Shown here: positions 63,026-64,000 of the stretch, one piece after another
How the letters are laid out: every line of letters starts with the position of its first letter
Position numbering within the stretch: the stretch's first letter is position 1
From: Moringa oleifera
Taxonomy: Eukaryota; Streptophyta; Magnoliopsida; Brassicales; Moringaceae
NCBI GenBank assembly: GCA_021397835.1
Contig: JAJFZO010000103.1
Span: forward strand, 73,501 to 137,500
Length of the DNA: 64,000 nt
Direction of reading: 5' to 3'
Program-made: the position numbers and the translations under genes
The notes under the pieces: generated by a model
Databases searched by the model: none
What the model saw: the letters and a program-made list of their open reading frames with translations, nothing else
What the model was told of the DNA's origin: nothing

Positions 63026-64000
63026 CGACGCGGCCTCCCTGGCTCGTTTGTTGGGCACTTTGTCCAGGGACAGGGACGTGGGGGCTGGCTCGCGATGGGC
63101 GCTCGCGGCCTTGCTGGCGCGCCTACAGCTGCCGCACGATGGGTGAGCAGCCCATGCCGTGCCTCTGGGGGGCTGCCTGGGTGTGCCACCCGTGCCCAGG
63201 GTCTGTGCGACGCGGCAACCCTGGCTCGCACGCTGGGCAATCAGTCGAGGGGCAGGGACGAGGGGGCTGGCATGCCATTGGCGCCCGGGGCCTGGCTGGC
63301 GCGCCCACCGCTGCCGCACACTGGGCGAGCAACCCATGCCATGCCTGCTGGGGGCTGCCCGGGCATGGCACCCATGCCCAGGATTGGTGTGACACGGCCT
63401 CCCTGGCTCGCTCGCTGGGCACTTAGTCGAGGGAAAGGGACGTGGGGGCTGGCTCGTGATGGGCTCCTGCGGCTTGGCTGGCGCGCCCACCGCTGCTGCA
63501 CGCTAGGTGAGCAGCCCATGCCATGCCTGCTGGGGGCTGCCTGGGCGTGGCACCCATGCCCAGGGTCCGTGCGATGTGGCCTCCCTGGCTCGCTCGCTGG
63601 GCACTTAGTCGAGGGACAGGGACGTGGGGGCTGGCTCGCGATGGGCTCTCGCGGCCTGGATGACACGCCCACAACTGCCGCACGCTGGGCGAGCTGCCCA
63701 TTCCGTGCCTGCTGGGGGCTGCCTGGGTGTGCCACTCGTGCCCAGGGTCCATTCAACACGGCCCCCCTGGCTCGCTCGCTGGGCACTACTTCGAGGGACA
63801 GGGACATGGGGGCTGGCTCGCGATGAGTGCCCGCGGCCTGGATGGCGCATCCACCGCTGCCGCACGATGGGCGAGCCGCCCATTCCGTGCCTGCTGGGGG
63901 CTGCCAGGGCATGCCACCCGTGCCCAGGGTCCATGCGATGCGGCCCCCCTGGCTCGCTCGCTGGGCACTACGTCGAGGGGCAGGGACATGGGGGCTGGCT

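Larger units (their letters stand above)
57731..64000 (+). repeat. Sat2: GC-rich satellite array, ~182 bp monomer
   Basis: Head-to-tail copies continue to the window end (about 34 monomers). Counting from GGCTGGCTCGCGATG, starts at 58,024, 58,206 and 58,388 are 182 bp apart, as are 62,557 and 62,739. The core order is CTCGCTGGGCACTACGTCGA, GGGACAGGGACGTGGGGG, CTGGCTCGCGATGGGCGCCC, GGCGCGCCCACCGCTGCCGC, CGCTGGGCGAGCAGCCC, GTGCCTGCTGGGGGCTGCC, GTGCCACCCGTGCCCAGGG and CGTGCGACGCGGCCC. It is roughly three quarters G+C by eye. The length is close to one nucleosome with linker, as in many centromeric or subtelomeric satellites. The first copy (57,731-57,816) is shortened. Monomers differ more from each other than those of the central Sat1 block. 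Not recognised as a named family. Confidence 0.95.

Noticed and set aside
62810..63826. 338-codon open frame in Sat2
   Set aside because: Very GC-rich tandem repeat with few stop codons; five or more frames are open over the same bases and the predicted peptide just repeats every 182 bp.
1..64000. Telomere repeats (TTTAGGG or TTAGGG runs) marking a chromosome end
   Set aside because: No tandem run of either motif was seen on either strand.
1..64000. Prokaryotic or viral origin
   Set aside because: No operons, ribosome-binding sites or coding density; long homogenised satellites with higher-order repeats are a eukaryotic feature.

Overview
The window is eukaryotic satellite DNA, not gene space. 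About 57.2 kb is one head-to-tail satellite (here Sat1, monomers of about 318-327 bp, roughly 176 of them). A unique, AT-rich stretch of about 0.45 kb follows (57,261-57,730). The rest, to 64,000, is a second, unrelated-looking and very GC-rich satellite (Sat2, about 182 bp, roughly 34 monomers). I found no protein-coding gene, tRNA, rRNA, recognisable transposon, telomere repeat or CRISPR array. The many open frames are the same few stretches of satellite read over and over.

Organism: a nuclear genome with large satellite arrays, most likely a land plant, in pericentromeric, centromeric or subtelomeric heterochromatin. This rests on unit lengths close to one and two nucleosomes, on higher-order repeat structure, and on sequence differences that fall heavily on CpG/TpG/CpA, as expected in a cytosine-methylated genome. 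The species cannot be named from the sequence, and an animal is not excluded.

Layout of Sat1: 1-5,400 diverged monomers with little long-range order; 5,401-8,344 a three-monomer higher-order repeat (HOR, about 981 bp); 8,345-15,820 a six-monomer HOR (1,950-1,951 bp) nested in a twelve-monomer period (3,901 bp); 15,820-17,780 crossover products with chimeric monomers; 17,785-18,115 a monomer that switches from the left to the right subfamily; 18,115-26,500 mixed A (327 bp) and B (318 bp) monomers, partly as 645-bp A-B dimers; about 26,500-53,270 a roughly 20-monomer HOR (6,455 bp when complete) whose copies differ by gain or loss of whole monomers; 53,270-57,260 diverged monomers up to the array edge. 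All monomers point the same way.

The main interest is the recombination history. Copies of the 6.45-kb HOR are 20, 20, 11 and 16 monomers long. Two blocks lie exactly 16,423 bp apart. One unequal crossover can be placed to about 80 bp. Each monomer also carries features that could matter for chromatin: a CATGCA (RY) element, a small dyad, and clustered T-tracts. Counts and boundaries were made by eye and are approximate to a few bases unless a position is tied to a named motif.
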